Positions 23,601 through 32,249 of a stretch of DNA of 64,000 nt are shown here, one piece after another. Source of the DNA: Pycnopodia helianthoides (lineage: Eukaryota > Echinodermata > Asteroidea > Forcipulatida > Asteriidae); NCBI GenBank assembly GCA_032158295.1, contig CM063256.1, forward strand, positions 15,236,953-15,300,952. Reading direction: 5' to 3'. Numbering within the stretch: the first letter of the stretch is position 1; every line of letters starts with the position of its first letter. The translations under genes and the position numbers were made by a program. The notes below the pieces were generated by a model. It worked only from the letters and a program-made list of their open reading frames with translations. It was not told where the DNA came from and did no database searches.

Positions 23601-26600
23601 TTAATAAAGAAATGAACACAAACAAATAGATGAAATAATTCACGGCATATTAGACGCTAAATTGTAATACATATTGTATCTGTATGTTATTGATTCACGT
23701 TTCCCATTGTAACTTACATAGCTTGGGTACGGTGCTCCTAACCTCTCGGTCACGACACGCCAGACAAATAAAGCTATATTATGTATATATACATACATAT
23801 ATATATATATCTATATATATATATATATAAAAATGTGTAGGGTAGATGCCTTAGCTTCGATCCAACGACCTTCGTCAGAGGCAAAACAAGCACAACGAAA
23901 ACATATCCATTTATAGCAAAAAAGAGGCAAGAACAATGGATGGTATTATATATATTATAATATGTAAAATTCAGATATGATTAACAAACTCTGGCATATC
24001 TCTCTTCTGGGAGTTTATTTAACTCATATTCTGAATTTATTACATGTATAGCTCTACAGAGATGTATCGAGCACTGTGAATGTGATAGAAGACGATTATG
24101 AATAAATTTATTTTGGGGTTTAATAACAAAGAATAAAACCGACTTGTTACGATCGTTGTTTCTTCCACAAAAGAGAAGCGATAATGTGCGATATGATTTT
24201 CCGCTGATCTTATTTCGATATGCAGTATATCAAAACAACCACACGTTATACGATCGAACCTACATCACACCCGAAATGATACTCAACCCTTAATAGCTAA
24301 TTTCTCGAACTCCTTAACGAAATAGAGTGCAGGTGCGGATGCGAAGGATGCATGGGGATAGGGGGGAGGGGGTCCGTGGGGGGCTGAGGGGGTCCGTGCG
24401 GGGCTGAGGGGGTCCGTGGGGGGCTGAGGGGGCAAGTTTCCTAGTCCTCTAGATGGTATCTTTGTGTTTTCGGATACTTACTGTGGTCCCAAATCCACGC
24501 CTTTGACTCCTTCCCACCGATCCAGTATCTACCATCATCAGATAAAATGCTAAGTTGTTCTTGTAAAAATGACTGCTGCCCGCTGTTGCCGATCTTGGCC
24601 AGTGTTGAATTTTGGCGCTCGCATTCAGTCTTCGCGTCAGCCCAGTTTTTTGAGTCCGCGGATATCTCAAAGCAGACTTCATTCTGGTATCGTAGACTAT
24701 TACCAGTCGGGCAGGTTGCTGTAAAATAACAAGTCAAGATATTGCATAATTTTGCTGAAACATATCCTATTCGGATCGTCAAGCCCTCTGCCTTTCAAGT
24801 GAGCCATCATCAGCCCTCTTTACCACCATGCTCTAGCAATAAAACAATGACACTTGTTATTTTAAAAACCAACCTTTGCAATAAAAGTCCGACACTGTCC
24901 ATGTCCCATTTTCCTGACAAGTTCGCAGGGGTTGCCCTTCTGCCATGTATCCACTCTCACACGTGTACGAGATAACGATGCCAATATCGTACATCGTCCC
25001 CGTGGTGGCATTCACGGTACAACCTGCAGGGATTGGGGCTCTGGACACTGTATAGCTATATATCGGAACAAAGGTTGTGAGATACGGTCAATCTAGAGAA
25101 AAAAACAAACAAACAAACAAACAACACATCTCCACAGATGGCAGATGGCTCAACAAGTTTGATATAAATATTAGTCAATATTAATATCGGTTGATGGTTT
25201 GTTTTGTATTGCCTAGCAGGAATATAGGATTTGCTCAACATAACCTATGCTTAAGTATGTCTTTCAATTTGTCATTGGAGGCAATGAAGTCAAAACGAGG
25301 CACTGGTTTATGTATCGGTGTGTCTTTTCTTCTTCTGAAAAGACATAATGGACCGATCCATTAAGCCCCACCCCATTAACATATTGCCCAATCACAGCAT
25401 TGGCTGCATCACCGCTGCACACGTGGGCAGCTCTCCAATGCCACACTCACATGAGCGTGCGCGCTTCAAGTATTACGCGCGCCCGCATGTTTAAATTTCT
25501 AATGTTTTTTTTAGTGTGTCGCACTTTTTGTCGGACTTTCGGTGGCGCAGCCAATGTTGTGATTGGTCAACAAGTAAGGGGGCAGAGCTTAACGGATCTT
25601 TCAATTGCTTACGCTCGCCTGGATTAGGAAATGCATTCAATAGCTTGTTATTGTTATAACATTACATAAAGAGCGTAACTTTTCCCTTGTTCCATTTCCT
25701 AAAATTAAACTCAGTCATTATGTTTTTAGCTTTTTGTAATTGTATTGTTGTACAAAATATGGATATTGATGTTAAAATCACTAAATTACTTTATGTAATC
25801 CACCATATACATAAACTGACAAACATGTAGAAGTTTGAGATCATCGGCCATCTGGGTCGCGATAAAATAGTGAAAAACCGATTACACATTTTGCATGAAA
25901 TCGTATAGATTCAACAAATGAATAAAACGCTCACTGAGCGATAAACTCCAATCGGCAAGTTAGTTTATTCATTTCTCATCAAATATGGCATTTCAGACAG
26001 AAATATTTCAAGGGATGTTTTCTACTATCATCATCATTAGACCGTGTAAGTTTTATGTAAATCTGTGATCAAAAAGTATATTTGTTCTTACCAATTCTGT
26101 AATGTTCCTTTAAATTTACCTGTGCAGTTAGGATCTCCAACCCAACCGTCTCCGGACTCGAAACATACAGCCGCCGATGCAGAACCTGCGGGCTCGTAGC
26201 CAGGGGAGCACCTACAACTGACGTAACCCGTCTCATTTGAGCAGTCGAAATCACCAGGCAAGTTAAGGTCACATGACGTAGCTGAAACAAAGATGTGATT
26301 TTAACATGAACTGGTAGGCCTACTCAATAAAGGTGTTATACAGATTGGAAAGAAACAAATATATAATTGTATCGTCTGAAAAAGTTTACTGATTATGAAG
26401 TTCATACTAGAACCATTTTGTTTTTCTGTGAAAGGTTTTTCCCTCTGAAATGAGGTCATAATATTCGTGAGAATAACGAAAAAAGGGAATGGAAAAAACA
26501 AAACAAAAAGCACCATAGCTGAATTCGGTTGCTACAACCAAAAATGAGGACAATGAGTTTACATGCTGAAAATCGGCATGGTTTTTACTATTTTCTCCTG

Positions 26601-27130
26601 ATGACTCACACAATGGATTAAGTTAAGCTCGAATTTTCACAAGTTTGTTATTTTATGTATAGGGTTGATCATACAAAACATGAACACTATTTGCGACTTT
26701 TTTGTCAGCTCTATACCAATCAGGTACAATACCTTCAAGTTTGATTTTATTTGCCATCCTGACATTGTTCAACTATAACTACTTGATCCATCAAAAGTAA
26801 TGCCATTGATCACGGACAGAGCTCGAATTAATTAGCTGGTCAGAATAGCATGCCATTAGTAGAAACAAATTATCAAACAAATTAACAATCATGCTAAACA
26901 AAAACAACATTATATATATCAATATATATCAAATAAGTAGGGGAGATGGCATTAGCTTTCGATACAAACCGGACCTTCGTCAGAGGCATATAATAATAAT
27001 AATAATATTAAAAAATGTATAAATTTTAATAATGGTAATAATAATAATAGTAATAATAGATAAATAAAGAAAAAAAGAAAGAAAAACATCAATAAATGAA
27101 TAAACAAATAATAAATAAATAAATAAATAA

Positions 27131-27185
<55 letters not shown>

Positions 27186-27753
27186 TAATTAATAAAATAA
27201 TAAATCCATACATACATAGATACATAAATACATAAAGACATAAATACATAAATACATAAAAAAATAAATACATAAATACATAAATACAAAAATACATAAA
27301 TACATAAATAAATAGTTAATAAATAAATAATTGAATAAATAATGAATTAGCGTAATAATTGCAAATGACAACAACTATTACCAATTCATATTAATAAATT
27401 CACACGTACAAAAAACCATACAAAAATAAGTAAGCCTTAAAAAAACCCGATATTATTTATAACAATAACGACAGATAGTATCAATAAACTCATGAATAGA
27501 TTATTAATAACAAATACAAATTACATTAACGAAACAGTATTGATACAAAACAAAAAATTAACATAAACAAATATAAAACCAAAATTTTCACTAAAATGCA
27601 ATTCAAAACTTTGAAAGAATAATTGCGAAATGAACAAGAGAGTGTTATTTAACCTCAACATTTCTTACCTCGGGCAGATGAGGCCATGCAACACAAGAGC
27701 ACCGATACTCCAAAATGCACTAATAAAGTTTTGTAAAAATCTTGCATTTTCAT
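14243..27753 (-). CDS. Membrane receptor with two C-type lectin domains and four CCP-type modules (12 exons)
   Basis: Minus-strand exons: 27669-27753, 26120-26281, 24874-25047, 24482-24718, 23312-23503, 21730-22002, 19654-19794, 18282-18467, 17786-17962, 17173-17457, 15807-15891 and 14243-14636. All borders are GT..AG, phases agree at every junction, and the total is 2391 bases (796 residues plus stop). Order: signal peptide 1-28; Cys-rich module 29-82; CCP 83-140; C-type lectin 141-283 with EPN and WND motifs; C-type lectin 284-421 with EPS and WND; CCP 422-483; CCP 484-542; Thr-rich stalk 543-637; one membrane helix (about 639-658); cytoplasmic tail to 796. The EPN/WND pair predicts Ca2+-dependent mannose-type sugar binding for the first lectin domain. 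It resembles selectins but has CCPs on both sides of paired lectin domains. A type I cell-surface recognition receptor is inferred. Confidence 0.82.
14670..14770. repeat. Partial family D element
   Basis: Contains 'agcttaagcagaaaatgatg', 'cttaacaattttctgctaag' and 'ttaaccttattccagttaag', recognisable parts of the family D palindromic element. Located in the last intron. Confidence 0.5.
15300..15670. repeat. Two small inverted-repeat segments in the last intron
   Basis: At 15496-15532 and 15632-15667, 'gcgtgtagagcctcga' faces its inverse 'tcgaggctctacacgc', giving a ~35-bp-arm hairpin. Just left, 15310-15460 resembles the element at 41795-41960 ('tttcgaaaacggcc'-type end). Both look like small non-autonomous elements. 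Confidence 0.55.
15807..15891 (-). CDS. Exon: transmembrane helix
   Basis: The 85 bases run from phase 1 to phase 2 after a long pyrimidine tract ending TGTAG. It encodes VSCVGFLILLVLLVVICCWC then RSCRSSE: a 20-residue hydrophobic helix, then basic residues and cysteines that fit a type I orientation and possible palmitoylation. Confidence 0.8.
16500..16780 (+). mobile_element. tRNA-derived SINE (family 1)
   Basis: The 75-bp tRNA-like head is 16656-16730 with 'tggctcagttggtagagcgc' and 'ggttcaaatcccgc'. The leader 'ctgctgcttcccagattg' and the tail 'tttgtctttgttcaaccc' match the 9.6-kb copy. It lies in the intron between the stalk and membrane exons. Confidence 0.75.
17173..17457 (-). CDS. 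Exon: Thr-rich mucin-like stalk
   Basis: The 285 bases run phase 1 to phase 1. The 95 residues are dominated by Thr, Ser, Val and Pro (for example TTTVSEKTTLTITSVTTQPT) with no cysteine. This is typical of an O-glycosylated spacer that holds ligand-binding modules away from the membrane. Confidence 0.8.
17786..17962 (-). CDS. Exon: CCP/sushi module 4
   Basis: The 177 bases run phase 1 to phase 1. The peptide TCDDPPESLENGNVTV continues through LSCADGYLLQGEAVAVC and ATWSVFNSSC: four cysteines and the conserved Trp of a sushi module. Two NxS/T glycosylation sites (NAT, NSS) are visible near the end. Confidence 0.85.
18282..18467 (-). CDS. Exon: CCP/sushi module 3
   Basis: The 186 bases run phase 1 to phase 1. 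The peptide has YCGGPGIPSHGHLAV, FRCDDGYKLEGSSNRTC and GKWSGDETTCK, a canonical sushi module with all four cysteines and Trp. Confidence 0.88.
18612..18990. repeat. 28-29-bp minisatellite, ~14 copies
   Basis: The unit is 'gccatagaccgatggttact' plus 'ataatttt', with variants 'gtcatagacc' and 'ccatacaccg'. It lies in the intron upstream of CCP module 3. Confidence 0.92.
18991..19653. other. Intron segment, nothing recognised
   Basis: AT-rich unique-looking sequence between the minisatellite and the second exon of lectin domain 2. No exon or repeat structure stands out. Confidence 0.5.
19654..19794 (-). CDS. Exon: second half of C-type lectin domain 2
   Basis: The 141 bases run phase 1 to phase 1 (acceptor GACTAG, donor GTATGC). 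It encodes DWSPGEPSGGNEKCIEM and YMWNDENCGSDDLKYICQ. The long-loop motif is EPS instead of EPN/QPD, while the WND Ca2+ ligands remain, so sugar specificity may be altered. Confidence 0.87.
19882..20473. mobile_element. DNA element with 8-bp target duplication and palindromic array interior
   Basis: The direct repeat AATAAAAT at 19882-19889 and 20466-20473 flanks a 576-bp element. The left terminus ACGGAGCCCCTAAAGGGACA is matched by its near-perfect inverse at the right (TGTCCCCTTAGGGGCTCCGT), followed inward by A/T runs. The interior is an array of the ~18-bp motif 'tatttcgttccctcgaaa', forward up to about 20115 and inverted after it. An 8-bp duplication is typical of hAT and P-type transposases; the superfamily is inferred. 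No transposase is encoded. Confidence 0.85.
20640..20840 (-). mobile_element. tRNA-derived SINE (family 1), minus strand
   Basis: The tRNA-like head is 20698-20766 on the minus strand ('agatagctctgttgga', 'ggttcaaatcccgctcta'). The tail ('gttgaacaaagacaaa' on the plus strand) and leader match the other copies in inverted orientation. Confidence 0.7.
21319..21709. mobile_element. TTAA MITE, family C (copy 1)
   Basis: TTAA at 21319-21322 and 21706-21709. Termini AGCCACAGTACACGTTTGG and CCAAACGTATGCAGCACCT. Its right end is only 20 bases from the lectin exon border at 21730, so the insertion lies just inside the intron behind the GTGAGT donor. Sister copy at 39072-39429. Confidence 0.75.
21730..22002 (-). 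CDS. Exon: first half of C-type lectin domain 2
   Basis: The 273 bases run phase 1 to phase 1 (acceptor TTTTCAAG). The peptide has DTPCPIDGLFADRQVNYTSH, FEHGFYSWSEAKSYC, GGWLVEV, NWWTGA and SVWRWTD. These are the usual C-type lectin landmarks, with the WIGL-equivalent read as WWTGA. Splits at the same place as lectin domain 1, after WxWxD/H. Confidence 0.87.
22480..22700 (-). pseudogene. Penelope-like element fragment (GIY-YIG region), broken
   Basis: The minus strand encodes a peptide like NHVSSIKTKK-YPVSIHFNSP followed after a frameshift by VIEACHGDDTHRKLR, a stop, then SHWIHQLRTV. It is clearly the same as the more intact copy at 32994-33215. Intronic relic. Confidence 0.65.
22855..23200. 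repeat. Poly-G run and AT-rich simple sequence
   Basis: A G run at about 22887-22900 and an ataataaa/aaat-type AT-rich tract at about 23025-23175 lie in the intron between the two lectin domains. Nothing coding is seen. Confidence 0.6.
23312..23503 (-). CDS. Exon: second half of C-type lectin domain 1
   Basis: The 192 bases run phase 1 to phase 1. The acceptor is TTTAG (not the CAG four bases further in), because only that keeps the frame. It encodes FFPWAPYEPNDDLSNEDC, NYRWNDVSCDKQ and SALCQY. EPN plus WND are the Ca2+ and sugar ligands of mannose/GlcNAc/fucose-type C-type lectins. Confidence 0.87.
23780..24010. repeat. (AT)n tract plus Penelope-like terminal segment
   Basis: An (AT)n run at about 23775-23830 is followed by 'gtagggtagatgcc', 'cgaccttcgtcagaggc' and 'aaacatatccatttatagca'. 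This block also occurs at 32258-32345 and, shorter, at 26938-26990, each time next to AT-rich repeats and near Penelope-like relics. Confidence 0.65.
24355..24437. repeat. G-rich tandem repeat (possible G-quadruplex)
   Basis: About four units of 'ggggctgagggggtccgtgg' with runs of 4-6 G. It begins about 45 bases past the donor of the lectin exon at 24482. The G-rich strand is the template strand of this gene, so RNA would be C-rich. Confidence 0.85.
24482..24718 (-). CDS. Exon: first half of C-type lectin domain 1
   Basis: The 237 bases run phase 1 to phase 1 (acceptor TTTTACAG, donor GTAAGT). It contains ATCPTGNSLRYQNEVCFEIS, NWADAKTECERQNSTLAKI, RYWIGGKES and WIWDH, the standard first half of a C-type lectin fold. 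Confidence 0.88.
24874..25047 (-). CDS. Exon: CCP/sushi module 2
   Basis: The 174 bases run phase 1 to phase 1. The peptide APIPAGCTVNATTGTMYDIG continues through ISYTCESGYMAEGQPLRTC and GTWTVSDFYCK: a canonical sushi module. Confidence 0.87.
25100..25786. other. Intron, nothing recognised
   Basis: No exon or repeat of known family was found in this AT-rich stretch. 25380-25470 and 25540-25570 share short GC-rich words ('cacagcattggctgc', 'gcagccaatgttgtg' inverted), suggesting a small imperfect inverted repeat. Confidence 0.4.
25787..26113. mobile_element. TTAA MITE, family B (left end missing)
   Basis: It matches the family from 'ttactttatgtaatccacca' to the right terminus CCAATTCTGTAATGTTCCT and TTAA at 26110-26113. 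The right end is only six bases from the border of the exon at 26120-26281; the splice donor GTAAAT is intact. Confidence 0.7.
26120..26281 (-). CDS. Exon: N-terminal Cys-rich (CCP/EGF-like) module 1
   Basis: The 162 bases run phase 1 to phase 1. The peptide SCDLNLPGDFDCSN-ETGY-VSCRCSPGYEPAGSASAVC-GDGWVGDPNC has six cysteines. Its C-terminal half is sushi-like (CSPGYEPAG, GW, PNC), while the first half has extra cysteines as in EGF-like folds. Exact class is uncertain. Confidence 0.75.
26323..26737. mobile_element. Diverged family E element
   Basis: It shares 'gattatgaagttcatacta', 'tttccctctgaaat', 'gtttacatgctgaaaatcg' and 'aatcaggtacaataccttc' with the element at 4212-4614. Termini are eroded. 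Confidence 0.6.
26935..27410. repeat. Simple-sequence block
   Basis: The Penelope-type terminal block ('accttcgtcagaggcata') is followed by ATA/AATA runs, (AATC)n at about 27131-27185 and ataaataca-type repeats to about 27330. No coding content; predicted ORFs are homopolymer-like artefacts. Confidence 0.85.
27669..27753 (-). CDS. Exon 1: signal peptide of lectin receptor
   Basis: The ATG is the complement of 27751-27753. It encodes MKMQDFYKTL then LVHFGVSVLLCCMASSA, a clear secretion signal, and ends phase 1 at GTAAGA. A second in-frame ATG lies two codons later. No upstream exon is required. Confidence 0.8.
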
Positions 27754-28394
27754 TGTTTTGCCTTCAGTTGCTAACGATGTGGCTTTTCCTTTACAACCGA
27801 TGTCCTCACACACTTCCAATCAATCCGGGCAAGTAAAGTGGTTTTTATTTTTACAACCAAAGTCGCCACTCACTTGCAAGCTTTAGCGGCCACTTTCTTC
27901 GGCTACCAAGCGTTGATGTCCAAGTACAGGAATTATCCCTCTGACAAAAAGATGAGTCAAGACGGCAAAGTTTCTCTAATCGTTTATTTAATACGTGCAC
28001 CGCTTTGTACCAAAACTCACGCAGACATAATACTAATAGTCCATCCCAACCATGCATAACAACCACTGCAGTGGGATTGAGTTTTCGAAACCACTTGGGT
28101 GGACGTGTTCATGCTTAACGCAGTGATTTCATATCAGGTCTTAGGCTGGATATTTTACAAAATCACTTGTTATCTTTATTGTGAGTTGTTTTCAGGCTGT
28201 AATATGTGATGATATGAAGTATGTTTGCATGTGAGAGCACGTGTTTTATGATAACTGAAGATATGCAAATGGATGTATCTGTATTGTAATTAACGATAGC
28301 AATCGTTTGTCTCTGGATATACATCATGAGTTTACCTGTTTAATATTCACGTTTATATAACTACTATCAGTGTCACATCAGCTTCATTACACAT

Positions 28395-29480
28395 TATTCG
28401 CCGCAAACCGTGTTGCCCGAACATCTGACGTCACACTTCGAGGCTCGATACAGGGGACCAGTTAGCCCGAGCATCTGACGTCACACTTCGAGGCTCGATA
28501 CAGGGGACCAGTTAGCCCGAGCATCTGACGTCACACTTCGAGGCTCGTGTTTTACGCCAGAGACCGGCTTCGAGCGTTTGGAGGAATCCTGACAAACGCA
28601 CCTTTGACCTCGCATGCCATTGCGGTCTTGCAGATAGGGGACCAGTCGGACAGGGGACCAGTAGCAGTGACCATCTCTTTGATTAATAGACCGGTGCCTG
28701 TCCTTACCCTTGCGGAACATTTGTATATTTGAATATTTAGCATTTTGCATTGTATTCTATAGGAGTTTATTCTAGTTGGGTGCTCACATGTTACATTGTC
28801 CGTATTCCATGATTTGCTGTTTAAACCAAGAGAGGGCGCCATACACAAATGAGCTTTGCAAGTTATTAAAACTGGTCCACTCGAAAACAAATGCTGAAGT
28901 TCTAATTACATGCTGTCAACAATTTGTTGGGGAAAACAATCTTAGATGTGCCAGCACTCCTGCGTCCATCACTTTAAGTTTACTCACTTTCAAAAATCGT
29001 TGAAACATTCATCGAGCGTGTCCTTCGAATGCAAACGGCAGCACCCTCATCGATTGATAAAATGCACGTTTGTGACAATTGGTGCTCGATATGGGGCAGA
29101 GGGTACCCCAGGAAGTCTTTTGAGGATTTTAGGGAGGGGGGAGTTCTATACAAGAGGAGAATAGTGTGTTATAGTATGGGAACATTGGGGGGGGGGACCA
29201 CCCATCTACCCAATTATCGGGCAGGCTATAGCTTGTGAGCCCCGTCTCGTCTAGACTGGTCCCCTATGTCCTGATCCGCAAGAACAAGGACAGGCATCGG
29301 TCTATTATTCAAAATGACGGTCATTGCTATACTGGCCCCCTGTCTTTATCTGAAAGACCACAACGGGATGCGAGGTCAAAGGTGCGTTTGTCAGGACTCC
29401 TCCAAACGCTCAAAGCCGGTCTCTGGCGTTAAACACGAGCCTCGAAGTGTGACGTCAGATGTTCAGGCTACGTCTTGTCC
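28395..29480. mobile_element. Composite inverted-repeat element with tandem 50-bp unit
   Basis: A 50-bp unit ('gcccgagcatctgacgtcac', 'acttcgaggctcgatacagg') occurs about three times at 28407-28555. The stretch 28519-28720 ('cacacttcgaggctcgtgtt', 'gagaccggcttcgagcgttt') recurs inverted at about 29265-29458. The two arms are roughly 200 bp and the centre about 540 bp. It looks like a DNA element with long terminal inverted repeats. The centre shows no transposase. Confidence 0.7.
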
Positions 29481-29689
29481 AACAGGAGTCACAAGTTTTG
29501 TGATTGTTTTTTTTTTCTCCAGTTGCAATGCCCAGAGCGAGTTGAGCGTCGTCCATAATATCCGAGACTTTATCATTCTATAGCACCCCCCCCCCTCACA
29601 CCATAAAGGTCACTGTACAACCAGAGGACACAAACAGCAATGGTGTGATTTTTGGTAGTCGGTAAAGGGTCTTATATGATGTTACACAC

Positions 29690-29950
29690 CGTAATAATCT
29701 TTTATTCTTTTCGACCAATCAAGATAAAATGATTGGTAAACAATACGAAGCTTTGGTGTAGACGATAGGGGAAACATGATAACAACAAGGTCCCCCCGCC
29801 TTGCGGACACCTGTACACCTGTGTTGTAGTCAAGACCAGTAAACCCGAGTCCAAGACCAAGACCAAGACCCAACAATTCGAGACCAAGACCAAGACCAGA
29901 GGATCCGAGGGGGAAACCGGTCTCGAGACAAACTAGATCTTAGTGACCGG
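29690..29950. repeat. Short (CCAAGA)n-like patch
   Basis: 'gagtccaagaccaagacc' and variants recur around 29848-29900. It is surrounded by unremarkable sequence. Confidence 0.5.
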
Positions 29951-29989
29951 ATCGGCTTATGATTAGTCAATAATTCAGTAATATAATCA

Positions 29990-30720
29990 GGTGCAAGCCC
30001 GTGAAGTGCTTTTTAAGTTGGCAGCAAGATCTTAAACAAAATCCGCTCTTGTAATTGCTGAAGGACTGTTGTTATATGGTGATACTTTTTCACACGTGTC
30101 ACCATTCTAGTAGCAGCATTTTGGACTTGTTGCAACTTAGCAATCTCATGGTCTGACAAATGAAACAACAAACTATTGCAAAAGTCTAAACGTGAGCAGT
30201 TGACTGATCACGATATTTACGAATTTGCCCGATCCTATGTAATGCAAGGTTTGCAGTCCGACATACAATATTGATGTGTGTTGTCATGCCAGCATGTTTA
30301 TCAAATGTCACTCCAAGGTAGCGTGCAGCAGACGATGGGTGATTAACATCTGAACCGACTGCAATTGTGTCAGTGGGGGATGGCTGCCTCAAAAACTTAG
30401 ATGTAAAGTGTAGTAACGGCCTCTGTCTTTCCCCCGTTAAGTTTCAGCCTATTCGCGATCATCAAAGATTTCACGCTGTTGATGCATTGTTCAAGTTTTG
30501 AGATTGCAACAGTTTCTTGGAGGGGTTGATGACCATGTAAAGTTGTGTGTCGTCGGCGTATGACATCAACTGTACACCATCAAATGACGCAACAACTTCC
30601 TCAAGAGGTGCGATGTAGCCTACAATGTATAGCACAGTGGGCCAAGTACGGAGCCCTGAGGAGCACCATTCGGTAACACTGGTTTTACGAAGATTAATCT
30701 GAAAATCACTAATAGCCGCG
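29990..30720 (-). pseudogene. Decayed LINE reverse transcriptase (CR1/L2-like)
   Basis: The minus strand shows GAPQGSVLGPL, a SYADDTQLYM active-site box, RYLGVTFDKHAGMTTHINI and ANLALHRIGQIRKY. These are in order but split by stops and frameshifts. Further remnants of the C-terminal part run to about 29990. This is a dead non-LTR retrotransposon; clade assignment is tentative. Confidence 0.8.
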
Positions 30721-31930
30721 AGAGGGCGTTATTCATGTAAGTTGACACCATTATCAATGTCAAACCCGTAAGTCATTTCGCATGAAGAACGCTCTGATTC
30801 CGGTACACGTTCTTGGCCGAACTCATTATTCATAAACATTGATACCTTTGTGACGGCCCCTTTCGTACAAGGTCAAACACAAATCTGCTTAGTAATGAAG
30901 ATCGATACGGGCTGAAATCGAACCTAGATGACGTCATTCATGAAAATGACTGCTATTGTAGACGGTCGTGACGGCAACAAGTCGTATTCTCCATTGTTGT
31001 TGTTAAAGCCAATGGCCATAGCCGTAGCCGAAGTCGCTTTATTCAGACACGGTCTTATACCGTACATTCACTCCAAGTTATAGGAATTGGAAAACATTTA
31101 TGAAATCTAACATCCACCAAATACGATGGAAACCGATCTCCCCCCAAAAAGATGAAACAACCTTTAACAATTCCAGATACAATAAGCAATATTTTTCTGA
31201 TTGAATCTTCTTAAAAAAAAGAGGAACGAATTAAAATAATTCATATCTCAAAAAGTATTGTACTTCAAACAACCACTAAGTACCACAAAATGACCATCAC
31301 GATGGGGTGATGGCTCTCTTTCGATTTGTTGTCATTGTTTTTGTCTTGCTGTCATCCTTTTACGCATACTATGAGGGTTATATTTTATTTGTTTGCCTAA
31401 AACCAGATTAAAGTAAGCACAATACAGATGGGTCAAAGGTCACGTATGAACATCTTGCGTATCGATAGTTTGAAGGTCCTCAAAGGTCAGTGCCGTTGAG
31501 GAGCAGTCATTAATCGTCCAAAGGACCCTTTTAATGACAATGCCGACGTAAAAACTCAGGTATTTATTGGAATAGATCCAATAATTTAAACCAGATCGAT
31601 TCCGTGACATTGATAAAAACAATCGACGCACCGATGACGTCACATTCCACATTAACAATACAGTTACAATAACAATAACGGTAGTGCCTCCACAGTCACA
31701 TGTTTATTTATTCAAATTATTTATCATTTAGTTTCATTCGGGCTCTCTTCCAAGTCTAAATAGTGTTTTCTTTTGACGCACATTGCACCACTCCCGATCT
31801 TACGTTGTAATTATGTGTTTCCTCAATATAAACTTTCAGTTTTTGAAATTAAATTTGTTTTAAAACTTTGTGATGAATTTGAATAAACGAAATTAAACAT
31901 CTTGGGGAAAAATATATATATTTAAATTTT
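30721..31930. other. Intergenic, nothing recognised
   Basis: No gene, tandem repeat or clear transposable element could be supported in this 1.2-kb stretch. Confidence 0.5.
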
Positions 31931-31934
31931 ACTT

Positions 31935-32243
<309 letters not shown>

Positions 32244-32249
32244 ATTATA

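Noticed and set aside
28407..28555. CRISPR array (regular ~50-bp repeats)
   Set aside because: The units are contiguous, without unique spacers, and belong to a eukaryotic inverted-repeat element.
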